From Anaerofustis stercorihominis (GTDB lineage: Bacteria > Bacillota > Clostridia > Eubacteriales > Anaerofustaceae), in contig NZ_SPHL01000004.1 of assembly GCF_005844425.1 (NCBI RefSeq), positions 1 through 64,000 on the forward strand: 64,000 bases of DNA. The letters run 5' to 3'. Position 1 is the stretch's first letter. Every line of letters begins with the position of its first letter. This document shows positions 6,866 through 15,576 of this stretch, piece by piece. A program made the translations under genes and the position numbers. The notes under the pieces are model-generated. The model was not told the origin of the DNA. It did not search any database and worked only from the letters and a program-made list of their open reading frames with translations.

Positions 6866-8212
6866 AAAACACGCTTCTGGTTGAAACCCAACCTGATGCA
6901 GTGTACTTCCAAGACCTATCCGACATCCTTCGTAGTCACCGATCCAAAGGGCAGTATCCTCATCGAGTGCGGGAAAATGCTGCAAAAGTTCGGCTACCGC
7001 ATCCGTTTCCTGAACACCATCAACATGAAAAAATCCATGCACTACAATCCTTTCGCCTACATCCACTCGGAGAAGGACATCCTGAAATTGGTGACAACGC
7101 TGATTGCGAACACCAAAGGCGAAGGCAAAGGCGGGGACGATTTTTGGGTCAAAGCCGAGACGCTATTGTTTACGGCGCTGATCGGCTACATCCATTATGA
7201 GGCCCCAACGGAGGAACAGAACTTCTCCACCCTGCTGGAAATGATTAATGCGATGGAGGTCCGGGAGGACGATGAGGAATTTGAAAACCCTGTGGATTTG
7301 ATGTTCAAGGAGCTGGAAAGCCGCCAGCCCGGACACTTTGCGGTACGCCAGTATAAAAAATACAAGCTCGCCGCAGGTAAGACAGCCAAAAGTATCCTTA
7401 TCAGCGCGGCGGCCAGAACCTCTATTTTTGACATTCAGGAGGTCCGGGACCTGACTGCCTATGACGAGCTAGAATTAGACACCCTCGGAGATCGCAAGAC
7501 AGCGTTGTTTTTGATAATGAGCGACACCGAGGACAGTATGAATTTTTTGATCGCTATGGCCTATTCCCAGCTTTTCAACCTGCTGTGCGAGAAGGCTGAT
7601 GATGTGTATGGCGGCAGGCTGCCGGTTCATGTGCGCTGCCTCATAGACGAGGCCGCCAACATCGGGCAGATCCCCCGGCTGGAGAAACTGGTCGCAACCA
7701 TCCGAAGTCGTGAGGTATCCGCCTGCCTCGTCCTCCAGGCGCAGAGCCAGCTTAAAGCGATTTACAAAGACAACGCCGACACCATCATCGGAAATATGGA
7801 TGCCACGGTATTCCTGGGCGGCAAGGAGCCGACCACCTTAAAGGAGCTGGCGGCATCCCTTGGGAAAGAGACAATCGATACCTACAATACCGGCGAAAGC
7901 CGTGGGCGGGAAACTTCCCACTCTCTCAATTACCAGAAGCTCGGAAAAGAACTGATGAGCCAGGATGAGCTGGCCGTTATGGATGGCGGCAAGTGCATCC
8001 TGCAACTGCGCGGCGTAAGGCCGTTTCTTTCGGATAAGTTTGACATCACCAAACATCCGAACTACAAATATCTATCCGACTACGACAAGAAAAACGCCTT
8101 CGACATAGAGCGTTTTCTGTCTGCCAGGCTCAAATTGAGGCCGGACGAACAATTTGCAGCCTATTCGATTGACCTGTCCGGGGACGAAGCCGCCGAGGAA
8201 ACCGGCGGCTGA
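6866..8212 (+). pseudogene. TraG/VirD4 coupling protein, C-terminal part
   Basis: The remaining 448 codons of the coupling protein. It begins with the last Walker A residues (KTRFWLKPNLMQ) and continues with VTDPKGSILIECG, the conserved STF/NTINMKKSMHYNPF region, Walker B-like VRCLIDEAANIGQ and CLVLQAQSQLKAIY, all typical of VirD4/TraG. A TTG at 6881 could open translation, but there is no ribosome binding site in front and the product would lack the P-loop. The gene is otherwise undamaged, so the interruption looks recent or reversible. Confidence 0.88.
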
Positions 8213-8281
8213 TTACCTTCGAGGAAAATGTGTGCCTTCCGTAATCAATCAAAAATCAATCAAATTTTATGGAGGTACATT

Positions 8282-8497
8282 ATGGAATTCTTTAACTCTG
8301 CTGTGGATGTTCTTCAGACTCTCGTGATTGCCCTGGGCGCTGGCCTTGGTATCTGGGGCGTGATTAACCTTCTCGAAGGCTACGGCAACGACAACCCTGG
8401 TGCAAAAAGCCAGGGTATGAAACAGCTCATGGCGGGCGGCGGCGTTGCCCTGATCGGTATGCTGCTCGTTCCGCAGCTCACCGGGCTTTTCGGCTAA
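8282..8497 (+). CDS. Maff-2 family mobile element protein
   Basis: A 71-residue hydrophobic protein starting MEFFNSAVDVLQTLV (ATG 8282 behind TATGGAGGTACAT; the longer in-frame version from 8228 has no ribosome binding site). Two membrane segments flank a conserved loop, LLEGYGNDNPGAKSQG, the signature of the Maff-2 family. This family sits between the coupling protein and the VirB6-like gene in Tn1549-type ICEs and is thought to resemble the VirB2/TrbC pilin-like subunit. It is presumably part of the mating channel in the cytoplasmic membrane. Confidence 0.85.
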   Translation: MEFFNSAVDVLQTLVIALGAGLGIWGVINLLEGYGNDNPGAKSQGMKQLMAGGGVALIGMLLVPQLTGLFG

Positions 8498-8518
8498 TCT
8501 GTCACCCCAAAACCCCAG

Positions 8519-8543
8519 CCCCTCCCGTCCTGTGCGGGAGGGG
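8519..8543 (+). terminator. Strong GC hairpin between maff-2 and the VirB6-like gene
   Basis: Perfect 9-bp arms CCCCTCCCG (8519-8527) and CGGGAGGGG (8535-8543), 7-nt loop, no T run. Without a T run it may stabilise the upstream mRNA or attenuate, and so help express the pilin-like gene at a higher level than the genes behind it. Confidence 0.5.
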
Positions 8544-8564
8544 CAGAAAGGAGGGTAAACCCCT

Positions 8565-9434
8565 ATGGATTTTCTGTGGGATGCCATAACCGAATGGCTC
8601 AAGGAGCTTCTGGTGGGCGGTATTACGAGCAACCTGTCCGGGATGTTCGATTCCGTCAACCAGAAGGTGGCTGAAATCTCCGGCCAGGTGGGTATGACCC
8701 CCCAGGGCTGGAATGGCAGCATCTATAACATGATCCACAACCTTTCGGAGACGGTCATTGTCCCCATCGCCGGAGTGATTTTAGCGTTTGTTATGACGCT
8801 GGAATTGATCCAGATCATCACCGACAAGAATAACTTCCACGAGATCGAAACAGCGGTCTTTTTCAAGTGGATTTTCAAAACGGCCTGCGCCATCCTGATT
8901 GTCACCAATACCTGGAACATCGTCATGGGTGTGTTTGATGTGGCGCAGGGCGTTGTCAATCAGGCATCCGGCGTTATCATCTCGGATGCAAGCATCGACA
9001 TCAGCTCCGTTGTCACTGACATGGAGAGTCGTCTGATGGAGATGGAGCTGGGGCCGCTGTTCGGCCTGTGGTTCCAATCCCTGTTTGTGGGCATTACCAT
9101 GTGGGCGCTCACCATCTGCATATTCATCGTCATTTATGGTCGGATGGTGGAAATCTATCTCGTGACCTCTGTGGCTCCCATCCCGATGGCGGCCATGATG
9201 GGTCGGGAATGGGGCGGCATGGGCCAGAACTACCTGCGCTCCCTGATGGCCCTGGGCTTTCAGGCATTTCTCATCATCGTCTGCGTGGGCATCTATGCGG
9301 TCCTGGTGGAGAATATCGCCCTGGATGATGACATCATCGGCGCGATCTGGAGCTGTGTGGGCTATACGGTGCTGCTGTGTTTTACCCTGTTCAAAACTGG
9401 AAGCCTCGCCAAGAGCATTTTCTCGGCGCACTAA
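8565..9434 (+). CDS. TrbL/VirB6-like conjugal transfer membrane protein
   Basis: A 289-residue polytopic membrane protein starting MDFLWDAITEWLKEL. Hydrophobic segments lie near residues 63-85, 103-125, 160-200 and 225-280. The pattern and the motif VAPIPMAAMMGREWGGMGQNYLR match the CD1112/TrbL/VirB6-type subunit of Gram-positive type IV secretion systems, which forms the inner-membrane part of the channel. AGAAAGGAGGG lies before the ATG. It is followed after 20 nt by the PrgI gene. Confidence 0.82.
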   Translation: MDFLWDAITEWLKELLVGGITSNLSGMFDSVNQKVAEISGQVGMTPQGWNGSIYNMIHNLSETVIVPIAGVILAFVMTLELIQIITDKNNFHEIETAVFFKWIFKTACAILIVTNTWNIVMGVFDVAQGVVNQASGVIISDASIDISSVVTDMESRLMEMELGPLFGLWFQSLFVGITMWALTICIFIVIYGRMVEIYLVTSVAPIPMAAMMGREWGGMGQNYLRSLMALGFQAFLIIVCVGIYAVLVENIALDDDIIGAIWSCVGYTVLLCFTLFKTGSLAKSIFSAH

Positions 9435-9454
9435 ATCGGGAGGGAGGTTTCTAA

Positions 9455-9889
9455 ATGGCTTATGTACCAGTACCAAAAGACCTGACCAAAGTAAAAACGA
9501 AGGTCATGTTCAATCTCACCAAGAGGCAGCTTGTCTGCTTCGGGAGCGGGGCGCTTCTCGGCGTGCCGCTTTTCTTTCTGCTCAGAGGGCCTGTGGGGAC
9601 CAGCACAGCGGCCATGTGCATGGTCATCCTCATGCTGCCGTTTTTCCTGCTGGCGATGTACGAGAAGAACGGCCAGCCGCTGGAAAAAATACTCCGCAAC
9701 ATGATACGGGTGTGTTTCCTGCGGCCCCGGCAGCGGCCCTATAAAACCAAGAACTTTTACGCCGTTGTCATGCGGCAGAACCAGTTAGACAGGGAGGTGT
9801 ATCACATTGTCAACGGAAAAGCGAAAACTGACCCGCACCGAGAGAAAGCAGATCGAGGCCGCCATCGCCAGGGCGAACCAGACCGATAA
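9455..9889 (+). CDS. PrgI family conjugation protein
   Basis: A 144-residue protein with two closely spaced membrane segments (residues about 28-46 and 50-68) and the family start MAYVPVPKDLTKVKTKVMFNL. PrgI-family proteins are small VirB3-like membrane subunits encoded next to VirB4. GGGAGGGAGG precedes the ATG. The last 28 codons overlap the start of the VirB4 gene in another frame, an unusually long overlap. The low-complexity basic tail (DPHREKADRGRHRQGEPDR) therefore probably reflects the constraint of the VirB4 frame. Confidence 0.85.
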   Translation: MAYVPVPKDLTKVKTKVMFNLTKRQLVCFGSGALLGVPLFFLLRGPVGTSTAAMCMVILMLPFFLLAMYEKNGQPLEKILRNMIRVCFLRPRQRPYKTKNFYAVVMRQNQLDREVYHIVNGKAKTDPHREKADRGRHRQGEPDR

Positions 9890-12188
9890 AAAGCATCTTT
9901 CGGCGCAGGACAGCATCCCTTATCAGCGGATCTTCCCGGACGGCATCTGCCGTGTCACCGATACCTTTTACACCAAGACGGTCCAGTACCAGGACATTAA
10001 CTACCAGCTTTCGCAGAATGAGGATAAAACCGCCATCTTTGAGGGCTGGTGCGACTTCCTCAACTACTTCGACAGCTCCATCAAATTTCAGCTTTCCTTC
10101 CTCAACCTGACCGCCAGCCGGGACAGCTATGCGAACAGCATCAACATCCCGCCCCAGGGCGATGTATTTGACAGCATCCGGGCCGAGTACACGGAAATGC
10201 TGCAAAACCAGCTTGCCAAGGGCAACAACGGCCTTATCAAGACCAAGTACCTGACTTTCGGGATTGAGGCGGCCAGCCTGAAGGCGGCAAAGCCCCGTCT
10301 GGAACGCATTGAGACGGATGTGATAAACAACTTCAAGCGGCTGGGCGTGGTGGTGGAACCGTTAAACGGAAAGGAGCGCCTGCGGGTGCTGCATCAGATT
10401 TTCCACATGGACGGGCAGGAGCCGTTTCAATTCTCCTGGGACTGGCTGGCCCCTTCCGGCCTCTCCACCAAAGACTTTATTGCGCCCAGCTCCTTCTCCT
10501 TCCCCAACGGCAAGACCTTCTGCATGGGGAGAAAGTTCGGGGCTGTCTCTTTCGTCCAAATCCTCGCGCCGGAGCTGAATGACCGGATGCTGGCGGACTT
10601 TCTGGACATGGAAAGCAGCCTGATCGTGAACCTGCATATCCAGTCGGTAGACCAGGTGAGCGCCATCAAGACCATCAAGCGCAAGATTACCGACCTGGAC
10701 CGGGCAAAAATCGAGGAACAAAAGAAAGCGGTCCGCAGCGGCTATGACATGGACATCATTCCCTCCGACCTTGCCACTTACGGGACGGAGGCGAAAAAGC
10801 TCTTGCAGGACTTGCAGAGCCGGAACGAGCGAATGTTCCTTTTGACCTTCCTGGTCCTCAACACCGCAGACAGCCAGAGGCAGCTTGCCAACAATGTGTT
10901 TCAGGCCAGTTCCATCGCTCAAAAGCACAACTGCCAGCTCACCCGGCTGGACTTCCAGCAGGAAGAAGGGCTGATGAGCAGCCTGCCCCTGGGCTATAAC
11001 CAGATCGAGATACAGCGGGGCTTGACGACCTCAAGCGTCGCTATTTTTGTACCCTTTACCACGCAAGAGCTTTTCCAGGATGGCAGGGAGGCCCTGTACT
11101 ATGGGCTGAACGCGCTCTCCAACAACCTCATCATGGTGGACCGAAAACTCCTGAAGAACCCCAACGGGCTGATACTCGGTACACCGGGCAGCGGAAAGTC
11201 CTTCTCGGCAAAACGCGAGATTTCCAATGTGTTCCTGGTGACGAATGATGATGTCCTGATCTGTGACCCGGAGGACGAATATGCCCCGCTGGTGATCCGC
11301 CTGGGCGGGCAGGTGGTGAAAATTTCTCCCACCAGCAACCAGTATGTGAACCCAATGGACATCAACCTCAACTACTCGGACGATGATAACCCGCTGGCTT
11401 TGAAAGCCGACTTCATCCTCTCCCTGTGCGACATTGTGGTGGGGAGCAAGGACGGATTGCAGCCGGTGGAAAAGACCGTCATTGACCGCGCGGTGCGGAA
11501 TGTGTACCGGCCTTATCTGGCCGACCCGGACCCGGAGAAAATGCCTATCCTGCAAGACCTCTATGACGAGCTGCTGAGCCAGCCGGAGCCGGAGGCCAAG
11601 CGCGTGGCGGCGGCCTTGGAGCTGTATGTGACCGGCTCCCTCAATGTGTTCAACCACCGTACCAATGTGGAGCTGGAAAACCGGCTGGTGTGCTTCAATA
11701 TCAAGGAACTCGGCAAACAATTAAAACAGCTCGGTATGCTGGTCATCCAGGACCAGGTGTGGAACCGCGTCACCGTCAACCGGGCGGCTGGCAAGACCAC
11801 CCGCTACTACTGCGATGAGTTCCACCTGCTTTTGAAGGGGGAGCTTGCAAGCTGGAGCGTGGAAATCTGGAAACGCTTTCGGAAATGGGGCGGCATCCCC
11901 ACCGGCATCACCCAAAATATCAAGGACCTGCTGGCCTCCCGCGAGATTGAGAACATCTTTGAGAACAGCGACTTCATCTATATGCTCAATCAGGCATCCG
12001 GGGACCGGCAGATATTGGCGAAGCAGCTCAACATCAGCCCGCACCAGCTTTCCTATGTGACCCACTCCGGCGAGGGCGAGGGGCTTCTGTTCTACGGGAA
12101 TGTCATTCTGCCTTTCCTGGATCGGTTCCCGAAGGACACCGAGCTGTACCGCATTATGACCACGAAGCCCCAGGAGGTATCGGCATGA
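9807..12188 (+). CDS. VirB4/TraE-type conjugation ATPase
   Basis: The 793-residue motor ATPase of the mating-pair complex, acting at the cytoplasmic face of the membrane. It starts at TTG 9807, chosen because AGGGAGGTG lies 8 nt upstream inside the PrgI gene. The N-terminal half is the VirB4 N domain. Walker A is GTPGSGKSFSAKRE (about residue 455), followed by VLICDPEDEYAPLV, and Walker B is RYYCDEFHLLL (about 668). A late conserved region reads WGGIPTGITQNIKDLL. Length and motifs are normal, so unlike the coupling protein this ATPase looks intact. It overlaps the next gene by 4 bp. Confidence 0.92.
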   Translation: MSTEKRKLTRTERKQIEAAIARANQTDKKHLSAQDSIPYQRIFPDGICRVTDTFYTKTVQYQDINYQLSQNEDKTAIFEGWCDFLNYFDSSIKFQLSFLNLTASRDSYANSINIPPQGDVFDSIRAEYTEMLQNQLAKGNNGLIKTKYLTFGIEAASLKAAKPRLERIETDVINNFKRLGVVVEPLNGKERLRVLHQIFHMDGQEPFQFSWDWLAPSGLSTKDFIAPSSFSFPNGKTFCMGRKFGAVSFVQILAPELNDRMLADFLDMESSLIVNLHIQSVDQVSAIKTIKRKITDLDRAKIEEQKKAVRSGYDMDIIPSDLATYGTEAKKLLQDLQSRNERMFLLTFLVLNTADSQRQLANNVFQASSIAQKHNCQLTRLDFQQEEGLMSSLPLGYNQIEIQRGLTTSSVAIFVPFTTQELFQDGREALYYGLNALSNNLIMVDRKLLKNPNGLILGTPGSGKSFSAKREISNVFLVTNDDVLICDPEDEYAPLVIRLGGQVVKISPTSNQYVNPMDINLNYSDDDNPLALKADFILSLCDIVVGSKDGLQPVEKTVIDRAVRNVYRPYLADPDPEKMPILQDLYDELLSQPEPEAKRVAAALELYVTGSLNVFNHRTNVELENRLVCFNIKELGKQLKQLGMLVIQDQVWNRVTVNRAAGKTTRYYCDEFHLLLKGELASWSVEIWKRFRKWGGIPTGITQNIKDLLASREIENIFENSDFIYMLNQASGDRQILAKQLNISPHQLSYVTHSGEGEGLLFYGNVILPFLDRFPKDTELYRIMTTKPQEVSA

Positions 12189-13894
12189 GGCAGGAACCCC
12201 GCTTACAGTTTACCAAAGAGGAACGGGCTGCCCCGGCACTGGAAAAGCCCATCCGCAAGGCAGACCGGGCGGCGGACAAGGCAGAAAAAGCGCGGGCGAA
12301 AATCCCTAAGAAGAAAATCCGCTTCGAGGAAACGGTAACGGACCCTGCCACCGGCAAGACCGTCACCCGCCTGCGCTTTGAGGAAGTGGATAAGAAAAAG
12401 CCGCCTTCCAAGCTGTCCCATGCAGTACGGGATGCGCCTGGGAACGCGGTTCTCTCCAAAGTACACAAGGAAATCCGGGAGTCCGAGGAAGATAATGTGG
12501 GCGTGGAGAGCGCCCACAAGATGGAAGAAGCCGCCGAAACGGGCGGGCGCATGATTGAGAGCGCCTACCATTCCCACAAGCTGAAACCTTACCGGGAGGC
12601 CGCCAAAGCCGAGAAAAGGCTGGAAAAGGCCAACATTAACGCCCTTTACCACAAAAGCCTGCGGGATAATCCCCAGCTTGCCAGCAATCCGCTGTCCCGA
12701 TGGCAGCAAAAGCACGCCATCAAAAAACAGTATGCCGCTGCCAAGCGTGCGGGCCAGACCGCAGGCAGTACCGCCAAAGCTGCGGAACAGACGGCAAAGA
12801 CCGCCAAAACCGCCGCCAAAAAGAGTGAACAGGCGGCACAGTTCGTCTGGCGGCACCGGCGGGGCTTTCTGGTGGGCATCGCCCTGGTGGTGATGCTCTG
12901 TTTCCTGCTCAACACCATGTCCTCCTGTTCCATGATGTTTGAAAGCGTGGGTTCCGGCGTTGCCGGTTCCACCTATCCCTCCCGCGATGAGGATATGCTG
13001 GGGGCCGAGGCCGCCTACGCGCAGATGGAGGCAGAGTTGCAGGACTACCTGGATAACTACGAAGCCACCCATGACTATGACGAGTATCACTTTGATCTGG
13101 ATGAAATCGTCCATGACCCCTATGTGCTGATCTCCATTCTCACCGCCTACCATCAGGGGGAATGGACCCTTGCCGAAGTGGAAGGAACCCTCTCCATCCT
13201 CTTTGAGCGGCAGTACATTCTCACCGAGGAAGTGGTGGTGGAGACACGCTACCGCACCGAAACCTCAACGGACCCGGAAACCGGCGAAACCACCAGCGAG
13301 CAGGTCCCTTACGATTACTACATCTGTTATGTGACTCTGGAAAACTTTGACCTGTCCCATCTACCTGTCTACATCATGGGCGAGGAACAGGTGAGCCTCT
13401 ATGCGGTCTATATGGCAACGCTGGGCAACCGGCCCGATCTCTTTGAGGGCAATCCCAACGCCTCCAACAGCGGCAGCCTGGAATTTACCGACTATGACAT
13501 TCCCCCGGAAGCCCTGGAGGATGAAACTTTCCGGGCCATGATTACCGAGGCGGAAAAATACCTGGGCTATCCCTATGTGTGGGGCGGCAGCTCTCCCAGC
13601 ACCAGCTTTGACTGCTCCGGCTTCATTTCATGGGTCATCAATCATTCTGGCTGGGATGTGGGGCGGCTGACCGCCAACGGGCTTTTGAACATATCCACCC
13701 CTGTTTCCCGCGAGAACGCCCGGCCCGGCGACCTGATCTTTTTCCAGGGGACCTATGACACCGCCGGGGCCTCCCATGTGGGGCTGTATGTGGGGGACGG
13801 AATGATGATCCACTGCGGGTCCCCGATTTCTTACGCAAATATCAACACCTCTTACTGGCAGCAGCATTTTTACACCTTTGCGAGACTGCCGTAA
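12185..13894 (+). CDS. CD1108-type mobile element protein with NlpC/P60 peptidase domain
   Basis: A 569-residue bitopic protein. Residues 1-225 are charged, Ala/Lys-rich and probably coiled-coil. One membrane helix (about 228-248, GFLVGIALVVMLCFLL) is followed by an extracellular part. The last 120 residues are an NlpC/P60 cysteine peptidase: YLGYPYVWGGSSPSTSFDCSGF carries the nucleophile Cys (about 475), GASHVGLYVG the His, and MIHCGSP closes the site. Such proteins open peptidoglycan locally for the conjugation channel, like VirB1 in Gram-negatives. The lysozyme domain found in some relatives is not seen here. Confidence 0.88.
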   Translation: MRQEPRLQFTKEERAAPALEKPIRKADRAADKAEKARAKIPKKKIRFEETVTDPATGKTVTRLRFEEVDKKKPPSKLSHAVRDAPGNAVLSKVHKEIRESEEDNVGVESAHKMEEAAETGGRMIESAYHSHKLKPYREAAKAEKRLEKANINALYHKSLRDNPQLASNPLSRWQQKHAIKKQYAAAKRAGQTAGSTAKAAEQTAKTAKTAAKKSEQAAQFVWRHRRGFLVGIALVVMLCFLLNTMSSCSMMFESVGSGVAGSTYPSRDEDMLGAEAAYAQMEAELQDYLDNYEATHDYDEYHFDLDEIVHDPYVLISILTAYHQGEWTLAEVEGTLSILFERQYILTEEVVVETRYRTETSTDPETGETTSEQVPYDYYICYVTLENFDLSHLPVYIMGEEQVSLYAVYMATLGNRPDLFEGNPNASNSGSLEFTDYDIPPEALEDETFRAMITEAEKYLGYPYVWGGSSPSTSFDCSGFISWVINHSGWDVGRLTANGLLNISTPVSRENARPGDLIFFQGTYDTAGASHVGLYVGDGMMIHCGSPISYANINTSYWQQHFYTFARLP

Positions 13895-13911
13895 CAGAAA
13901 GGAGCTTTTGT

Positions 13912-14160
13912 ATGAACGCCAAAATCAAGAAAATCAATGCCGAGTATGAGAAGAACGCCGCGAAAATCGCGGAGCTTCAGGCCCGGCAGAAGGAACTGGA
14001 CAAACAGCGCACCGAGCTGGAAAACCTGGACATTGTGGGCATGGTCCGCAGCATGGGCATGACGCCGGAGGAACTGGCGGCCCTGATCGAAGCGTCCAAA
14101 AGCGGCCAGATGGCCCCTGCCATGACGGAGAAGGAGGAAACCGGCGATGAAGAAAACTAA
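13912..14160 (+). CDS. DUF4315 family protein
   Basis: An 82-residue, highly charged helical protein ([19 protein letters not shown]..., start after AAAGGAGC). The coiled-coil part covers about residues 1-45, then [15 protein letters not shown] is the most conserved element. DUF4315 proteins are found in Tn1549-type ICEs between the peptidase gene and the DUF4366 gene; their role is not known. It overlaps the following gene by 14 bp. Confidence 0.82.
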   Translation: MNAKIKKINAEYEKNAAKIAELQARQKELDKQRTELENLDIVGMVRSMGMTPEELAALIEASKSGQMAPAMTEKEETGDEEN

Positions 14161-15376
14161 ATCTCGTATCCTTGCCAGCTTTGTGGCCGTGATGCTCTGC
14201 TTCACGGCTTTTTCTACGGTGGCTTTTGCCAATGGGAACGACCCGGAGGCAAAGCCGGAAACCACGGCCAGCACCGAACAAGCCGAGGAAACAAAGACTC
14301 CCACCACCGGCGGCATCGAAGATACTGCGGATGCAGACGAAAATGCCTCTGATACGGCAGAAACCGAAACCATGACCGAGGAAGATTTGGCCGGGCTGCT
14401 TTCTTCCCTGTTCGGCTCCCAGGTGGAAGTCACCATTACGGACAGCGGCCTTCAGATCACTTCCAGCGGCGAGGCGGCCAGCATCAGGACCGGGACCGTC
14501 ACTACCAACGGCGGCAACTTAAATGTCCGCACCGGCGCAGGGACCGACAATGCCGCCATCACCCAGCTCCCCAATGGGACCGAGGTGGAGGTGATCGGCA
14601 CCGAAGGCGGCTGGGTGAAAATCCTCCTGCCGGAGCGCGAGGGCTATGTGTGCGGCGATTACCTCACCATCAGCGATACCAGTACCGGCGATGGCAGCTT
14701 TTCCCTCTCTCTTGGAGAAGATGAACTTTCTTCCCTGATGGGACTGCTTGGCGGCGGGGGCGGCAGCGCCCTGACCCCGGACGGGAACCTGACCCTGGTT
14801 GACGATTACGGCAGCACAACCGGCACCGGCAAGCAGTTTATCACGCTGGAAACGAAAGCCGGGAATGTCTTTTACCTGATTATTGACCGTGACGATAAGG
14901 GAGAGGAAACGGTCCACTTCTTGAACCAGGTGGACGAGGCGGACCTGATGGCCCTGGCCGATGATGGCGAACCGGCCACCTGTTCCTGCACCACCCGCTG
15001 CCAAGCCGGAGCGGTCAATATGAACTGTGAAATCTGCGCTTCGGATATGACCGCCTGCGCTGGCCCGGAACCAGAGCCGGAGCCGGAAGAAACGCCTGCT
15101 GCCGAGGAAACCGAGCCAGAGCCGGAGGAAGAAAGCGGCGGCATGGGCGGCCTGCTGATTATCCTGCTGATCGCGGCCCTGGCGGGCGGCGGCGCGTTCT
15201 ACTACATCAAATTTATCAAGAATAAGCCCAAGACCAAAGGCGACACCGACCTGAATGATTACGACTACGGCGAGGACGAGGAACCCGCCGGGGAGGAAGA
15301 TCTGGACGAGGACGCAGAGGAAGAAATGGACGATGAGTTTACTATGGATGCGGAGCCGGAGGATGAGAAGCTATGA
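14147..15376 (+). CDS. CD1107-type surface protein (DUF4366) with SH3 domain
   Basis: A 409-residue cell-envelope protein. It has a signal peptide (residues 1-28, [18 protein letters not shown]...VAFA), an acidic Thr/Glu-rich spacer, and a bacterial SH3 domain (about 113-175; [19 protein letters not shown], then [10 protein letters not shown]). A DUF4366 region follows ([10 protein letters not shown]...[19 protein letters not shown]), then a Cys-rich stretch ([10 protein letters not shown]...[11 protein letters not shown]), a Pro-Glu linker, one membrane helix (about 334-356) and an acidic cytoplasmic tail. This is the usual domain order of CD1107-family ICE proteins. It probably supports cell-wall contact of the mating channel. 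Confidence 0.85.
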   Translation: MKKTKSRILASFVAVMLCFTAFSTVAFANGNDPEAKPETTASTEQAEETKTPTTGGIEDTADADENASDTAETETMTEEDLAGLLSSLFGSQVEVTITDSGLQITSSGEAASIRTGTVTTNGGNLNVRTGAGTDNAAITQLPNGTEVEVIGTEGGWVKILLPEREGYVCGDYLTISDTSTGDGSFSLSLGEDELSSLMGLLGGGGGSALTPDGNLTLVDDYGSTTGTGKQFITLETKAGNVFYLIIDRDDKGEETVHFLNQVDEADLMALADDGEPATCSCTTRCQAGAVNMNCEICASDMTACAGPEPEPEPEETPAAEETEPEPEEESGGMGGLLIILLIAALAGGGAFYYIKFIKNKPKTKGDTDLNDYDYGEDEEPAGEEDLDEDAEEEMDDEFTMDAEPEDEKL

Positions 15377-15576
15377 GATATTTCACTGACAACCCTCTGG
15401 AGCGCATGATGATGCAGGTCCCCCGCCAGGAGCGGGGGCCTGACCTGTCCCGTCCGGCCAAAGGCCACCCCTGCCACGGCTGCAAACGCTACGGGGAGGG
15501 CTGCATCCTGCCCTGTTACCGGGGCGTGATGGAACCGGCGGCGATGAAACCCAAAGGAAGGAGCGTGAACCTATGA
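15373..15576 (+). CDS. Small Cys-rich ICE protein, unknown function
   Basis: A 67-residue protein starting [17 protein letters not shown]. It contains a compact cysteine cluster, [20 protein letters not shown], which could bind a metal ion. It overlaps both neighbours by 4 bp (upstream ATGA, downstream ATGA), so it is translated as part of the operon. Proteins of this kind occur just before topoisomerase III in related elements; no function is assigned. Confidence 0.7.
   Translation: MRYFTDNPLERMMMQVPRQERGPDLSRPAKGHPCHGCKRYGEGCILPCYRGVMEPAAMKPKGRSVNL

Noticed and set aside
12203-13153. Long minus-strand open frame opposite the NlpC/P60 gene
   Set aside because: It is a GC-rich antisense shadow of a well-supported gene, with His/Gly/Val-rich composition and no start signal. 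The same applies to the long minus-strand frames at 16347-17693, 18324-20699, 23471-24544 and 26450-27757.
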